Positions 56,527 through 64,000 of a stretch of 64,000 nucleotides of DNA are shown piece after piece. The position numbers and the translations under genes were made by a program. Source of the DNA: Sporosarcina limicola. GTDB taxonomy: Bacteria > Bacillota > Bacilli > Bacillales_A > Planococcaceae. The stretch lies in NCBI RefSeq assembly GCF_014873855.1, contig NZ_JADBEL010000019.1:1-64000 (forward strand), read 5' to 3'. The notes beneath the pieces are model-generated. The model did no database searches, was not told where the DNA came from, and was given only the letters and a program-made list of their open reading frames with translations. Each line of letters opens with the position of its first letter. Position 1 is the first letter of the stretch.

Positions 56527-56545
56527 CTAAAGCGCTTACATTATA
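56527..56545 (-). promoter_or_regulatory. lutP promoter -10 with cre-like site
   Basis: On the minus strand TATAAT (56545-56540) runs directly into TGTAAGCGCTTTAG (56540-56527), which matches the CcpA cre consensus TGWAANCGNTNWCA at all but the last two positions. Placed over the transcription start it would permit catabolite repression. Confidence 0.55.
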
Positions 56546-56567
56546 TATCATTATCCAAACTCTACAG

Positions 56568-56580
56568 GTCATCTGATGAC
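56568..56580. promoter_or_regulatory. LutR operator in front of lutP
   Basis: The same perfect palindrome GTCATCTGATGAC with the preceding ACAG as before lutABC. It lies just upstream of the TATAAT box, over the expected -35 region. Confidence 0.7.
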
Positions 56581-56690
56581 TTGGTGACGTGTTGTTAGTT
56601 TATCTAATATTTAAGGGTAGGTCAACTTGTTTTTTCTTAGTTATGAGAAAAGTTAGATAGCAGTTAGTTATTTCCAAAAGAAACACACAA

Positions 56691-56756
56691 AAAAGACACC
56701 CTACCTAATACGATGTAAAGCCATAAAACCAACATCGGTATACAGGATAGATGTCC
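56691..56756 (-). terminator. Terminator of the VOC gene
   Basis: A long imperfect stem, GACATCTATCCTGTATACCGATGT pairing with ACATCGTATTAGGTAGGGTGTC on the minus strand in parts, is followed by CTTTTTT. It lies about 80 bases behind the VOC gene and before the lutP promoter. Confidence 0.55.
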
Positions 56757-56831
56757 TCAGGGAAGGATTGAACTGCATCCTTCCTTTATGAAACAGTTTA
56801 ACACGATTTCAAATTTTAGTTCTTTGCAAAA

Positions 56832-57260
56832 TCACAGCTTCATATCTCCACTGTCATAGTTGAGCTGCCATTGGATGCCGAACTTATCCGTTAGTTGACC
56901 GTAGCATTTGCTCCAGAATGTCTCTTGAAGGTCCATAACTACCGTACCGCCTTCTTTTAATTTGTTAAACGCAGCTTTAATTTCATTCAAATCCTTACTC
57001 ACAATCGCAAGGCTAATATTATTCCCTAGCGTAAAAGGCATACCCGGAAACACGTCTGAAAACATGACGTTACTACCACTAATGTTGAGTCGTGTGTGCA
57101 TCACTAAATTTTTTGCTTCCTCGGGTAGAGGATATTCCGGATTAGGCGGCGTCTCCCCAAAGGTCATAATTTGGGGTTGCTCCGTTTCAAAAACCTGTGC
57201 GTAAAACGCTACTGCTTCACGGCAATTCCCATTAAAATTAAGATAAACGTCGACAGCCAT
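56832..57260 (-). CDS. VOC-family (PhnB-like) protein
   Basis: This 142-residue protein has the PhnB/glyoxalase-like layout: YLNFNGNCREAVAFYAQVFE, VMHTRLNISGSNVMFSDVFP, LAIVSKDLNEIKAAFNKL and a close with FWSKCYGQLTDKFGIQWQL. Such proteins form two beta-alpha-beta-beta-beta units with a metal or substrate pocket; the substrate is unknown. It is a single-gene unit with its own terminator. Confidence 0.85.
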   Translation of the reverse strand: MAVDVYLNFNGNCREAVAFYAQVFETEQPQIMTFGETPPNPEYPLPEEAKNLVMHTRLNISGSNVMFSDVFPGMPFTLGNNISLAIVSKDLNEIKAAFNKLKEGGTVVMDLQETFWSKCYGQLTDKFGIQWQLNYDSGDMKL

Positions 57261-57597
57261 TTACTTCACTCCCTTTTCTACAATGCGTATGCTTTACATT
57301 CATATTACATTATTAACTTGTGCATATACAATTATTCAATTCAAACGAAGCGTAAATACGTTACTATTTTTTATCATCATCAATTATTCGGAAATCGTTC
57401 TTACGTTAACTTCCCTTCATATTAGCGTCATTCGTTCCACTCTCCCCATGTCTGTTGTCCAATGGTTCTTTCTAGTCTGTTTATTAGTAGCGGAATAATG
57501 ATTGTGCTCAATGGGATGTCATATGGTATAAGAATATTCGCAAATTCATACGGACTTGTTTCACACTATAAGTAGGTATTATCTTTGATTCACGTGG
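57261..57597. other. Gene-free stretch
   Basis: This AT-rich stretch has no open frame that I can support. The downstream end of the regulator gene at 57598 and the promoter of the VOC gene at 57260 both border on it. Confidence 0.4.
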
Positions 57598-58143
57598 TTA
57601 AGATTCTGGAATGATTGTTATAGCAACCGTTCGATAATGTGTATCCGCTTCATCAATTTTAGCCGTGTTCGTGTAGTATTTCATGAGTAAGTCTTTTAGT
57701 TCATTTTGAAACTTTTCAAAATCATTATCATCAAGCTTTAAATCTCCAAGTGAAAAAGTGGCCTTATCTTCTGTACACGCTTGTGTTTCTAGTTTTGTGA
57801 GATAGTTTTGATATTGCGTGAAGAGCGATAATTGATAAAAAGAAATGTAACCTAGTTTCTCTTTCGTGGAGTATTCTTTCCATTCATCTGAACTAAGCTT
57901 CATTTCCTCTTCATTTAGCACATAGTATTTTTCAGAAACGGATCTCACTTTCTTTTCTTTACTAATTCGAATGATTCCGGCTTCCAATAAAATTTGTATA
58001 TGTCTATAAAGTGTAGCTTGAGGTACATCTTCAATGATTTTCACCATTTCTAATGGCGTTAAACCGAATTCTTTGTTCCTCATTAACACCTGTGAAATCT
58101 TCATTCTTACCGGGTGCATTAATACTTCTGCTTTATTCGCCAA
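57598..58143 (-). CDS. ArsR-like winged-helix regulator of the adjacent ABC operon
   Basis: This protein of about 181 residues is started at TTG (LANKAEVLMHPVRMKI), with GGGGGAG seven bases before; the longer frame has no site. Residues 1-90 form a winged helix (MHPVRMKISQVLM, PQATLYRHIQILLEAGIIRI) and the rest a helical domain that may dimerise or bind a ligand. It is divergent from the PLDc_N/ABC operon, and the large palindrome between them is its likely operator. Confidence 0.75.
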   Translation of the reverse strand: MANKAEVLMHPVRMKISQVLMRNKEFGLTPLEMVKIIEDVPQATLYRHIQILLEAGIIRISKEKKVRSVSEKYYVLNEEEMKLSSDEWKEYSTKEKLGYISFYQLSLFTQYQNYLTKLETQACTEDKATFSLGDLKLDDNDFEKFQNELKDLLMKYYTNTAKIDEADTHYRTVAITIIPES

Positions 58144-58220
58144 AGTTACTCCCCCTTCATTATATGTATTGAGAATAATATCATTATAGATAACAGAGTG
58201 GTTCAATGCAATGTATAAAG

Positions 58221-58250
58221 AATTTCGTTATCACTATTGATAACGAAATT
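58221..58250. promoter_or_regulatory. 30-base palindrome, operator candidate
   Basis: AATTTCGTTATCA and TGATAACGAAATT are perfect 13-base arms around CTAT. The palindrome lies in the gap between the divergent regulator gene and the ABC operon, 37 bases before the first start, so it can control both directions. Confidence 0.65.
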
Positions 58251-58286
58251 GTAATAAGGTATAGTACTTCTAAGGAGATGATGAAT

Positions 58287-58526
58287 ATGCAATTGCATTA
58301 TGAGCTGAGTGATCTGAAAGACATTGACTTTATGGCGTTGTTACCAATCATTTTGCCGGTACTTGTTGTAGGTATGCTGTTAGTTCTTGTTGCATTAATC
58401 GATTTGTATAGAAATAGAAAGCAGAGAAACAACGTTTTAATGTGGACACTGATTATACTTTTTGCAAATACGCTTGGCCCGATTCTATATTTTGTTGTGG
58501 GAAGAAAGGAGAATAAAAGAGTATGA
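58287..58526 (+). CDS. PLDc_N-domain membrane protein (YxlE-like)
   Basis: This protein of about 79 residues is read from MQLHYELSD, with AAGGAG nine bases before the ATG. Two membrane helices (LLPIILPVLVVGMLLVLVALI and LMWTLIILFANTLGPILYFVV) and the closing VGRKE are typical of the phospholipase D N-terminal anchor domain found alone in YxlE-like proteins. It is followed, with four bases of overlap, by ABC transporter genes, the yxlE-F-G order known from Bacillus subtilis. Confidence 0.75.
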   Translation: MQLHYELSDLKDIDFMALLPIILPVLVVGMLLVLVALIDLYRNRKQRNNVLMWTLIILFANTLGPILYFVVGRKENKRV

Positions 58527-59428
58527 AATTAGAGGTTAAGACTGTCACAAAAGAGTTTAAGGGGAAAATAGCGGTGAAAAACTTTTCAATGGCGATGCAA
58601 TCAGGCGAATGTGTGGGATTAATAGGGCCAAACGGTGCGGGTAAATCAACACTTCTAAAAATGATTGCAGATATCATTGACCCAAGTGATGGAGAAATAG
58701 TCATTGATGGGAAAAAGATTATGAAAATGAAAAAAGAAATTGGATACCTACCGCAATACCCCAACTTTTATCAGTGGATGTCTGCCCAGGAAACACTTCG
58801 TTTTATGGGGGAACTATCAGGCCTATCCAAAGATCATTTAACGAAGGCGATTCCAAAAATATTATCACGAGTAGGGCTAAGTAAAGACGCGGACTCGAAA
58901 GTCGGATCGTTTTCAGGTGGCATGAAGCAGCGATTAGGGATTGCCCAAGCATTATTGCACAAGCCCTCTTTACTGCTAATGGATGAACCCGTATCTGCAC
59001 TGGATCCAATTGGTCGAAGAGAAGTGCTGAATCTCATTAATGACATAAAGAAAGAAACAACGATTTTATTTTCAACACATCTATTAGGTGACGCTGAAGA
59101 AATATGTGATCGATTTATCATTATTAAAAACGGAGAGAAAATTGAAGATGCGACGATTATGGATTTGCTATCTCGAAATGACGTAAAGAAAATAAGTGTT
59201 GAAGTTGCTTCTAAAAATGAGCAATGGATAAAAGCTGTAAAAGAGTTTAATTTCGTGAAAAACGTGGAGGTTCTAGGAAATAAAGTTGAAATAGAAGTTG
59301 AAAATGTCCAGTTGAACAAGAAAAAACTGCTAGAAAGTGTGCTGGAGCATCATGTTGATTTAGTTAAATTTGAAATAAAGAGCGGCTCTTTGGAAGATAT
59401 TTTCTTGAAATTGGTGGTGGAAAAGTGA
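58523..59428 (+). CDS. ABC transporter ATP-binding protein (YxlF-like)
   Basis: This 301-residue protein has Walker A (GLIGPNGAGKSTLLKMI), Q loop (GYLPQYPNFYQW), signature (SFSGGMKQRLGIAQALL), Walker B (LLLMDEPVSALDP) and H loop (FSTHLLGDAEE), complete and in order. The C-terminal 80 residues form the usual extension of exporter ATPases. It drives the permease encoded next and overlaps both neighbours. Confidence 0.9.
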   Translation: MKLEVKTVTKEFKGKIAVKNFSMAMQSGECVGLIGPNGAGKSTLLKMIADIIDPSDGEIVIDGKKIMKMKKEIGYLPQYPNFYQWMSAQETLRFMGELSGLSKDHLTKAIPKILSRVGLSKDADSKVGSFSGGMKQRLGIAQALLHKPSLLLMDEPVSALDPIGRREVLNLINDIKKETTILFSTHLLGDAEEICDRFIIIKNGEKIEDATIMDLLSRNDVKKISVEVASKNEQWIKAVKEFNFVKNVEVLGNKVEIEVENVQLNKKKLLESVLEHHVDLVKFEIKSGSLEDIFLKLVVEK

Positions 59429-60213
59429 GGAATTTTACCGTGTTAGTAAAAAAAGAATTCATTCAAATGGCGCGCGACCTAAAAGTTTTTTGGTTACCTC
59501 TCGTGTTTGTATTTTTGGGGATTACTCAACCAATCGTTAGCTACTATTTACCAACGATATTAAAAATGGTCGGTGGAGGACAGGGAATCACAATCGACCC
59601 CACTATGCCGGTCCAACAAGGCGCGGAAGTACTCGCAAGTACACTGGTTTCACAATTTGATCAGTTAGGGATTATGATCATTGTCATTTCCATGATGGCG
59701 GTCGTACAGACTGACAAAGCAAATGGAATGCTGGCCTTTATTTTGACAAGACCTGTAACGGTTCGTTCATATATTAGCGGAAAAATAGTTTCCAATTATA
59801 TACTCCTTGCGGGTAGCGTATCGCTAGGCTATTTAACTTCCTATCTCTATGTGAATTACTTATTTTCCAATGTTGCCGTTATAAATATGATTGTCGCTTT
59901 GCTATTCTATCTACTATGGGTTTTGTTTATGGTGTCGTTTACAACTATGATCAGTACGATTTTCAATAGTCCAGCTGTCATTGCGCTCCTATCCATTGCA
60001 TTCCTATTTTTCAGTAGAATTATTGTAGGTTTGAGCGTGGCCATCGACTTTATAAATCCAGCAAGTATGAGTAATTACGCCCTAGAGATGCTGATGATCG
60101 GCACAGTAAACACGGATGTTATTTGGAGTGTATTAATGACATTTGTGATGATTGGATTCACAATGATTATCACAAACTTTTGGATAGCTCATAAAAAATA
60201 TGTTACCGACTAG
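59425..60213 (+). CDS. ABC transporter permease (YxlG-like)
   Basis: This 262-residue protein has about six membrane helices in an ABC-2 arrangement: an N-terminal cytosolic stretch (LVKKEFIQMARDLKVFWLP), the motif NGMLAFILTRPVTVRSYISGK between helices, and late helices (VIALLSIAFLFFSRIIVGL). It starts with GTG overlapping the ATPase stop. The substrate is unknown; toxic peptides or lipids are typical for this group. Confidence 0.85.
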   Translation: MRNFTVLVKKEFIQMARDLKVFWLPLVFVFLGITQPIVSYYLPTILKMVGGGQGITIDPTMPVQQGAEVLASTLVSQFDQLGIMIIVISMMAVVQTDKANGMLAFILTRPVTVRSYISGKIVSNYILLAGSVSLGYLTSYLYVNYLFSNVAVINMIVALLFYLLWVLFMVSFTTMISTIFNSPAVIALLSIAFLFFSRIIVGLSVAIDFINPASMSNYALEMLMIGTVNTDVIWSVLMTFVMIGFTMIITNFWIAHKKYVTD

Positions 60214-60319
60214 TTGATTAGAGAGAATAATCCCTGGTATAACAACAGCAAAAAAGTAAGCTTGCAATCAGTCGTGTCTTACTACCTGTAAATGCCTGCT
60301 GAATGAAGTTAAAAACGTG

Positions 60320-60349
60320 TTGACGGACTTGATTAGTTTACTATATAAT
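60320..60349 (+). promoter_or_regulatory. bioY promoter
   Basis: TTGACG (60320-60325) and TATAAT (60344-60349) are separated by 18 bases. Downstream, GTTATC and GTTAAC half-sites (60355-60385) could form a BirA-type operator, which would fit biotin control, but their symmetry is poor. Confidence 0.65.
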
Positions 60350-60406
60350 AAATGAGTTATCAATTATTTATTTTTAGTTAACATAGAATCAGGAGATGAA
60401 GAACTA

Positions 60407-60976
60407 ATGACAGAATCAAGTTATAAATTACGTATGATGATTGTATCCGCGCTATTCGCAGCCATTATCGGTGTGTTGGCACAGCTTACTTTTCCAACAC
60501 CACTTGTACCATTCACTGGACAGACACTAGCAATTGGGCTAGCAGCAACCATTTTAGGATCTAGGTATGGAACATTATCCGTATTGATTTACCTTTGTAT
60601 GGGTGCAGTTGGAATCCCTGTCTTTGCAAATATGTCAGGTGGTTTAGGTAGCCTCTTTGGACCTACTGGTGGATTTTTATTCGGTTTCCTTCCATCTGCA
60701 TTTGTTATTGGCTATTTCCTTGAGAAAACAAGTTTCACAATTAAAAATGCAATCATCGCCAATATCATTGGAATGTTTATAGCGTTAACATTCGGAACAA
60801 TTTGGTTGAAATTCATTGCGGATTTACCATGGACTGCCGCATTTGCAGGCGGATTTACACCATTCATTCTTTTCGGTCTTGTTAAAGCTAGTGTTGCATC
60901 ATGGGCTGGTATAGTCGTTAGAAAACGATTGAAGTCAACAAACCTTTTAACTGCATGGAATGCTGACTTAAAGTAA
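60407..60976 (+). CDS. bioY: Biotin transporter substrate-binding protein BioY
   Basis: This 189-residue membrane protein has about six helices and the BioY signature: PLVPFTGQTLAIGLAATILGSRYG, here as VPFTGQTLAIGLA, then YLCMGAVGIPVFA and GPTGGFLFGFLPSAFVIG. It binds biotin as the S-component of an ECF transporter or works alone. An AGGAGA ribosome binding site precedes the ATG. Confidence 0.93.
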   Translation: MTESSYKLRMMIVSALFAAIIGVLAQLTFPTPLVPFTGQTLAIGLAATILGSRYGTLSVLIYLCMGAVGIPVFANMSGGLGSLFGPTGGFLFGFLPSAFVIGYFLEKTSFTIKNAIIANIIGMFIALTFGTIWLKFIADLPWTAAFAGGFTPFILFGLVKASVASWAGIVVRKRLKSTNLLTAWNADLK

Positions 60977-60980
60977 TTAT

Positions 60981-61016
60981 AGAAACACTATAAAAACACT
61001 ATAAAAACACTATAAA
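60981..61016 (+). repeat. Tandem repeat, three 11-base units
   Basis: AAAACACTATA is repeated three times (the first unit begins GAAAC) directly behind bioY. Confidence 0.75.
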
Positions 61017-61023
61017 ATCAGAT

Positions 61024-61139
61024 TATATAAGTTGAACGAAAGATCATCGGCCCATTTATACTTGAATAGTTGAAAAAAACGCGTCAAACAAGTATATGTA
61101 GAATTAATAAAAGTATAAAACTTAAATTTAACTTATATA
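61024..61139. repeat. Possible small inverted-repeat element
   Basis: TATATAAGTT at the left end and AACTTATATA at the right end are inverted copies about 115 bases apart. The left end, with GAACG added, is also found at about 50794-50808. The inside is AT-rich and non-coding. A MITE remnant is possible. Confidence 0.35.
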
Positions 61140-61268
61140 GTTAGTGCCTTTAAATAAAAGTTTGGCTGTTCCAGCTTTTACAGACAATTGATTCCCTACT
61201 TATACTTTTCGGAATCCTTGATGCAGGGGATCCTTTGACGTATAGCATGTACTAATGACACGACATAG

Positions 61269-61295
61269 CCAAGACTAGCAAGAAGCTAGTCTTGG
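61269..61295 (-). terminator. Hairpin behind azlD
   Basis: CCAAGACTAG and CTAGTCTTGG form a 10-bp stem with a 7-base loop, about 75 bases behind azlD. No T-run follows, so it may be a weak terminator or a processing stem. Confidence 0.45.
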
Positions 61296-61367
61296 AGTCG
61301 ATGTGATACAAAGGTCTCGCATTTAGATTGCCTTCGCCTACCCTGCTGCTTCTAGTCAGTTTCCCCG

Positions 61368-61700
61368 TTAATGCGGAATAAAATAACGCAACAAAGTCAT
61401 TGTTACAACCCCGATAAGAACCGTGAATAAGAGGCTTTTAGTAATGAATGCCACCAATAATGTTGGCAATGCCGCTAATAATCTTAAATTTCCGACTACG
61501 TATCCAAATTCGTCATTTGGAACGGCGATTTCTTGAATGAATAATGCAGCCATCACGGCTACCGGGATATGTTCTAACCATTTCACAATAGGCTCAGGAA
61601 TATTCATTTTACTTAAAACTAATAATGGAAGACTTCTTGGAATAAACGTCACAAGAGCACCCAATAAAATGACAAGTAGAAGCGTTGTATTTATTTCCAT
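61368..61700 (-). CDS. azlD: Branched-chain amino acid export protein AzlD
   Basis: This 110-residue membrane protein has four helices and the AzlD pieces ALVTFIPRSLPLLVL, WLEHIPVAVMAALF and LRLLAALPTLLVAF. With AzlC it forms an exporter of branched-chain amino acids. Its start overlaps the end of azlC by 10 bases. Confidence 0.9.
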   Translation of the reverse strand: MEINTTLLLVILLGALVTFIPRSLPLLVLSKMNIPEPIVKWLEHIPVAVMAALFIQEIAVPNDEFGYVVGNLRLLAALPTLLVAFITKSLLFTVLIGVVTMTLLRYFIPH

Positions 61701-62410
61701 TTTTCAATCACCATCCCTACAGTCGCCGCTATAAGTGTAGCCAAAACAATATTTATTCCCCCACTGGCTAAAAATAGGCTTGTTATTAAAGTGATACAAA
61801 TAGCTACAGTCGCTACAATCAAATCAGTTGACCATCTCTTGCGACTAAGTAATTGTAAGACAATTAGACCTATAAACATAGCCGATAAAGCAAAGTCTAA
61901 CCCGAAAGTCTTTGGGTTTTCTATCCAGTTTCCAAAATAGGCACCGGCAAGATTCGCAAAAATCCAGTTGACATACGCTGTTAGGTTCAATCCTATTAAC
62001 CAATTGAATTGAAATGGCGTTTTTTTTGTGAGGCGATTAGCGATAATTCCGTATGTTTCATCAGTCAGTAAGAACCCGTTGAGTGCATTCTTCCCTATCG
62101 AAAAGTGTTTAAAGTGGGGAGCAAGTGAAGCACTCAATAAGAAATAGCGAAGATTAACTATGAAAATCGCCATAACAATAGAAAAAACTGGAGCTCCTGC
62201 TACCATCATACTGGCCACGACAAATTGTGCAGATCCCGCATAAAGAAGCATGGATATGAGTGCAACTTCAACTATGTTCATGCCTGCTGCGGTTTGAACA
62301 ACCCCCGCTGCAAAGCCTATCCCTAAATAGCCAAATACTGTAGGCAAGCAGTCTTTCACTCCTTGCCATGCTAAATTCGTCTCGAAGGTGTGTACGATTT
62401 CTCTAGACAT
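61691..62410 (-). CDS. azlC: Branched-chain amino acid export protein AzlC
   Basis: This 239-residue membrane protein has six to seven helices. PTVFGYLGIGFAAGVV, LLYAGSAQFVVASMM and NLRYFLLSASLAPHF with LTDETYGI are typical of the AzlC family. It is the large subunit of the AzlCD exporter. A 24-base palindrome lies 31 bases in front of the gene. Confidence 0.93.
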   Translation of the reverse strand: MSREIVHTFETNLAWQGVKDCLPTVFGYLGIGFAAGVVQTAAGMNIVEVALISMLLYAGSAQFVVASMMVAGAPVFSIVMAIFIVNLRYFLLSASLAPHFKHFSIGKNALNGFLLTDETYGIIANRLTKKTPFQFNWLIGLNLTAYVNWIFANLAGAYFGNWIENPKTFGLDFALSAMFIGLIVLQLLSRKRWSTDLIVATVAICITLITSLFLASGGINIVLATLIAATVGMVIEKWK

Positions 62411-62440
62411 GTTTCATCCTCCCATACATTAAATAGTTAT

Positions 62441-62464
62441 TAGTAGTTATTTTTATAACTACTA
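62441..62464. promoter_or_regulatory. Palindromic operator candidate before azlCD
   Basis: TAGTAGTTAT and ATAACTACTA are perfect 10-base arms around TTTT. The half-site TAACTACTA occurs again at 63341-63349 before the TrmB-type regulator gene, which suggests that this regulator binds both. Confidence 0.6.
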
Positions 62465-62506
62465 CGAAAAAAACCTAAGTGAAACGGTCCAAGTGTATTG
62501 AACCGT

Positions 62507-63313
62507 TTACCGTTTACCACTTACAATCGCTGTTAAGTCTTGTCTGTTTCTCCACAGATAATCTAACTTTTCAGCACCATATTCCTGTGTAATTTCTTCA
62601 ATCATAATGTCATGTCGAATATACTCTATGGCAACAAGAACGAGAGCTGGGTCTTTTGTTTTTACCGCCCATGCAGCACCTTTATTCAAAAAATTAGCAA
62701 TTATGACTTCTTCATGATCTCTCGCGACAATACTTAAGTGTCCACCTATCCGTTCACTGACAACTTCCGGAGGCATATAATTGTGGTGATACGTATGTCC
62801 ATACTTTTTATCAGAAGCACCAAACAATAACGAAAAGAATGTAATACCCTCTTTTTCTTTTTGAAGAATACTTGGTTCAAGTGCAGTAGTTTGAGGTTCC
62901 CAAATAGAGAGCCAGACCTCATTAGTTGCCTTTAGAATAAGTTCATTCATTTCCTCAAGAACAAATTTATCTGATTTAATTCGCCATATTGTGTCTATTT
63001 CTTGCTCGGATTCGAGTGTTGTTAGTTCTTTTTTCAGAAAATCAAAGGATTGATCAAAGCTTTTCTTCATCCGATCAATTAAGTCGGCTGCATTCAAAGG
63101 AGAATATTTCACTGGTTCAGAAGGTACTGTATAGATTGCGCCTTTGTCTAAAAGCTTTCCCAAAACTTCATATATCATAGATCGAGGCACACCTGTACGT
63201 TTGCTCACTTCATACCCTGTAATGGGTGAGTGTTTCAATAACCCAATGTAAGCTTTACACTCATAAATTGAGAAGCCTAATTGTTCGAGTGCAAGATGAA
63301 TTTTAGATTCCAT
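62507..63313 (-). CDS. TrmB-family transcriptional regulator
   Basis: This 268-residue protein has an N-terminal winged helix of the TrmB type (LGFSIYECKAYIGLLKHSPI, YEVSKRTGVPRSMIYEVLGKL), a coiled linker (about 85-110) and a C-terminal ligand domain of the phospholipase-D-like/TrmB kind (VWLSIWEP, HLSIVARDHEEVIIANFL). It lies upstream of azlCD in the same direction with a 100-base gap, so it probably controls the exporter and itself. Confidence 0.85.
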   Translation of the reverse strand: MESKIHLALEQLGFSIYECKAYIGLLKHSPITGYEVSKRTGVPRSMIYEVLGKLLDKGAIYTVPSEPVKYSPLNAADLIDRMKKSFDQSFDFLKKELTTLESEQEIDTIWRIKSDKFVLEEMNELILKATNEVWLSIWEPQTTALEPSILQKEKEGITFFSLLFGASDKKYGHTYHHNYMPPEVVSERIGGHLSIVARDHEEVIIANFLNKGAAWAVKTKDPALVLVAIEYIRHDIMIEEITQEYGAEKLDYLWRNRQDLTAIVSGKR

Positions 63314-63604
63314 AGCACATCTCCTTAGACGTTATTCTATTAACTACTAATATAAAGTGAACCACTTTGTTATGTCAAGTGGCACCGGTGTTCTATTTAT
63401 TCACCTGAGAAATCCAAAGAAAAAATCCTTTATAATGGACTGTACAGATAAATGTCTATACAAATCTAAATAAAGGATCCCAGTATGGACAAAAATTCAC
63501 AAACGCTTCATTTGAAAGGTGGATTGAACCTTTGTGGTCAACTTTTATTATCAGAGTCTTCATGTTACTCTAAAAAAAGAAAGTATGAACTAATATCTCA
63601 TTAC

Positions 63605-64000
63605 TCACATAGAACCCTTCACAATCGTTCTTTTTGCTTTCTTAATAATCTTATCCGTTGCCTTTGATACAGAATCTTTTTCCCATTGTTCGCAAAGGGT
63701 AAGCACCCATTCTGGTTGAGTTTTACTTGCATCATTTAACCAATTTCCTACCGAATCCTGAACATATTTAGACGGGTCTGATTTCAACAAATTCAAAATA
63801 GGGAGTACCTTTTGAGGTTCTTGTTTTAGAATTTCAATATGCTTACACCATACGCCTCGAGGACGAATCGATTCTACAGAAAATCTACGAATATTCTCAT
63901 CATCACTTTTTGCCCACTCTACTAACCATTTCACACTTGAATCTATATCTTTAGCAAGGTCCTCCCTAATCGACATCCAAGAAATTTCGCGAACACCAAA
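63605..64000 (-). CDS. DNA-alkylation-repair HEAT-repeat protein, 3' part
   Basis: The frame is open to the window edge: upstream of the first visible ATG it continues with FGVREISW, so the true start lies beyond 64000. The visible about 130 residues hold AlkD-type HEAT repeats (DDENIRRFSVESIRPRGVW, VLPILNLLKSDPSKYVQDSVGNWLNDASK, PEWVLTLCEQWEKD). Such proteins bind and excise alkylated bases or act on bulky adducts. The end lies behind a gene-free region and appears complete. Confidence 0.8.
   Translation of the reverse strand, partial: FGVREISWMSIREDLAKDIDSSVKWLVEWAKSDDENIRRFSVESIRPRGVWCKHIEILKQEPQKVLPILNLLKSDPSKYVQDSVGNWLNDASKTQPEWVLTLCEQWEKDSVSKATDKIIKKAKRTIVKGSM

Larger units (their letters stand above)
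60977..61367. other. Gene-free stretch with short repeats
   Basis: Contains three tandem 11-base units AAAACACTATA (60981-61016), a possible MITE-like pair TATATAAGTT/AACTTATATA (61024-61139) and the hairpin at 61269-61295. No gene is recognisable. Confidence 0.5.

Noticed and set aside
60355..60390. BirA operator before bioY
   Set aside because: Half-sites GTTATC and GTTAAC are present, but the symmetry is too poor to report as a site; mentioned only with the promoter.
63485..63667. A 60-codon plus-strand frame (MDKNSQTLHLKGG) with a TATAAT box before it, possibly a transposase start
   Set aside because: Only the first 20 codons look protein-like, the rest runs antisense into the repair gene, and I recognise no transposase family.

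Overview
The window looks like a low-GC Gram-positive chromosome of the Bacillales. The strong AGGAGG-type ribosome binding sites, frequent TTG/GTG starts, a lutPR-lutABC lactate locus, a YxlEFG-like ABC unit, BioY and AzlCD all point that way. A Sporosarcina/Planococcaceae-type host is my best guess, but no 16S gene or other species marker is present. Everything from about 0.6 to 43.5 kb is transcribed on the minus strand.

Region 1 (43.5 to 27.5 kb) appears to be the structural and regulatory core of a phage-tail-derived injection machine, comparable in logic to a type VI secretion system but in a monoderm. In transcription order it encodes: a Ser/Thr kinase; a 727-residue sheath-like protein; a 141-residue tube (Hcp-like) candidate bracketed by stem-loops; a DnaJ protein; a membrane FHA protein; a zinc-ribbon FHA protein; a PP2C phosphatase; a degenerate PP2C fused to a membrane segment and TPRs; three unassigned proteins that could be baseplate parts; an Hsp70-like ATPase with a SAP-like N-terminus; a protein with a possible DcrB/Eag chaperone-like fold; and a VgrG-like spike.

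Region 2 (27.4 to 0.6 kb) is the payload. Two modules share the order pentapeptide-repeat protein, small conserved protein, PAAR-like DUF4280 tip and VgrG-like spike carrier. In the first module a lysine-rich toxin follows its own VgrG. In the second, VgrG and an Rhs/YD-repeat toxin are one 1838-residue polypeptide. Behind each module lie orphan or decayed toxin C-termini with immunity genes: HNH-type nucleases (WHH, AHH-like and GHH-like), a possible Ntox24 toxin, and degraded remnants. The Rhs core is present in three direct repeats of about 3.5 kb. One is split by a nonsense codon and two have lost their 5' delivery part. Two group II intron 5' ends sit exactly behind terminator hairpins in this toxin region.

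Region 3 (43.9 to 50.6 kb) is a vancomycin-resistance-like cell-wall cluster. A VanR/VanS-type two-component pair is divergent from a D,D-carboxypeptidase, a D-Ala-D-X ligase with Phe at the usual omega-loop Tyr, a MurF paralogue and an Orr-like PLP racemase.

Region 4 (50.9 to 64 kb) is ordinary metabolism and transport: lutABC, lutR and lutP with twin operators, a VOC protein, a HTH regulator divergent from a PLDc_N/ABC exporter operon, bioY, azlCD with a TrmB-type regulator, and the 3' part of a DNA-alkylation-repair HEAT protein cut by the window edge.

All functional calls come from reading motifs by eye. The structural roles of the injection-machine proteins are inference and no search was run.
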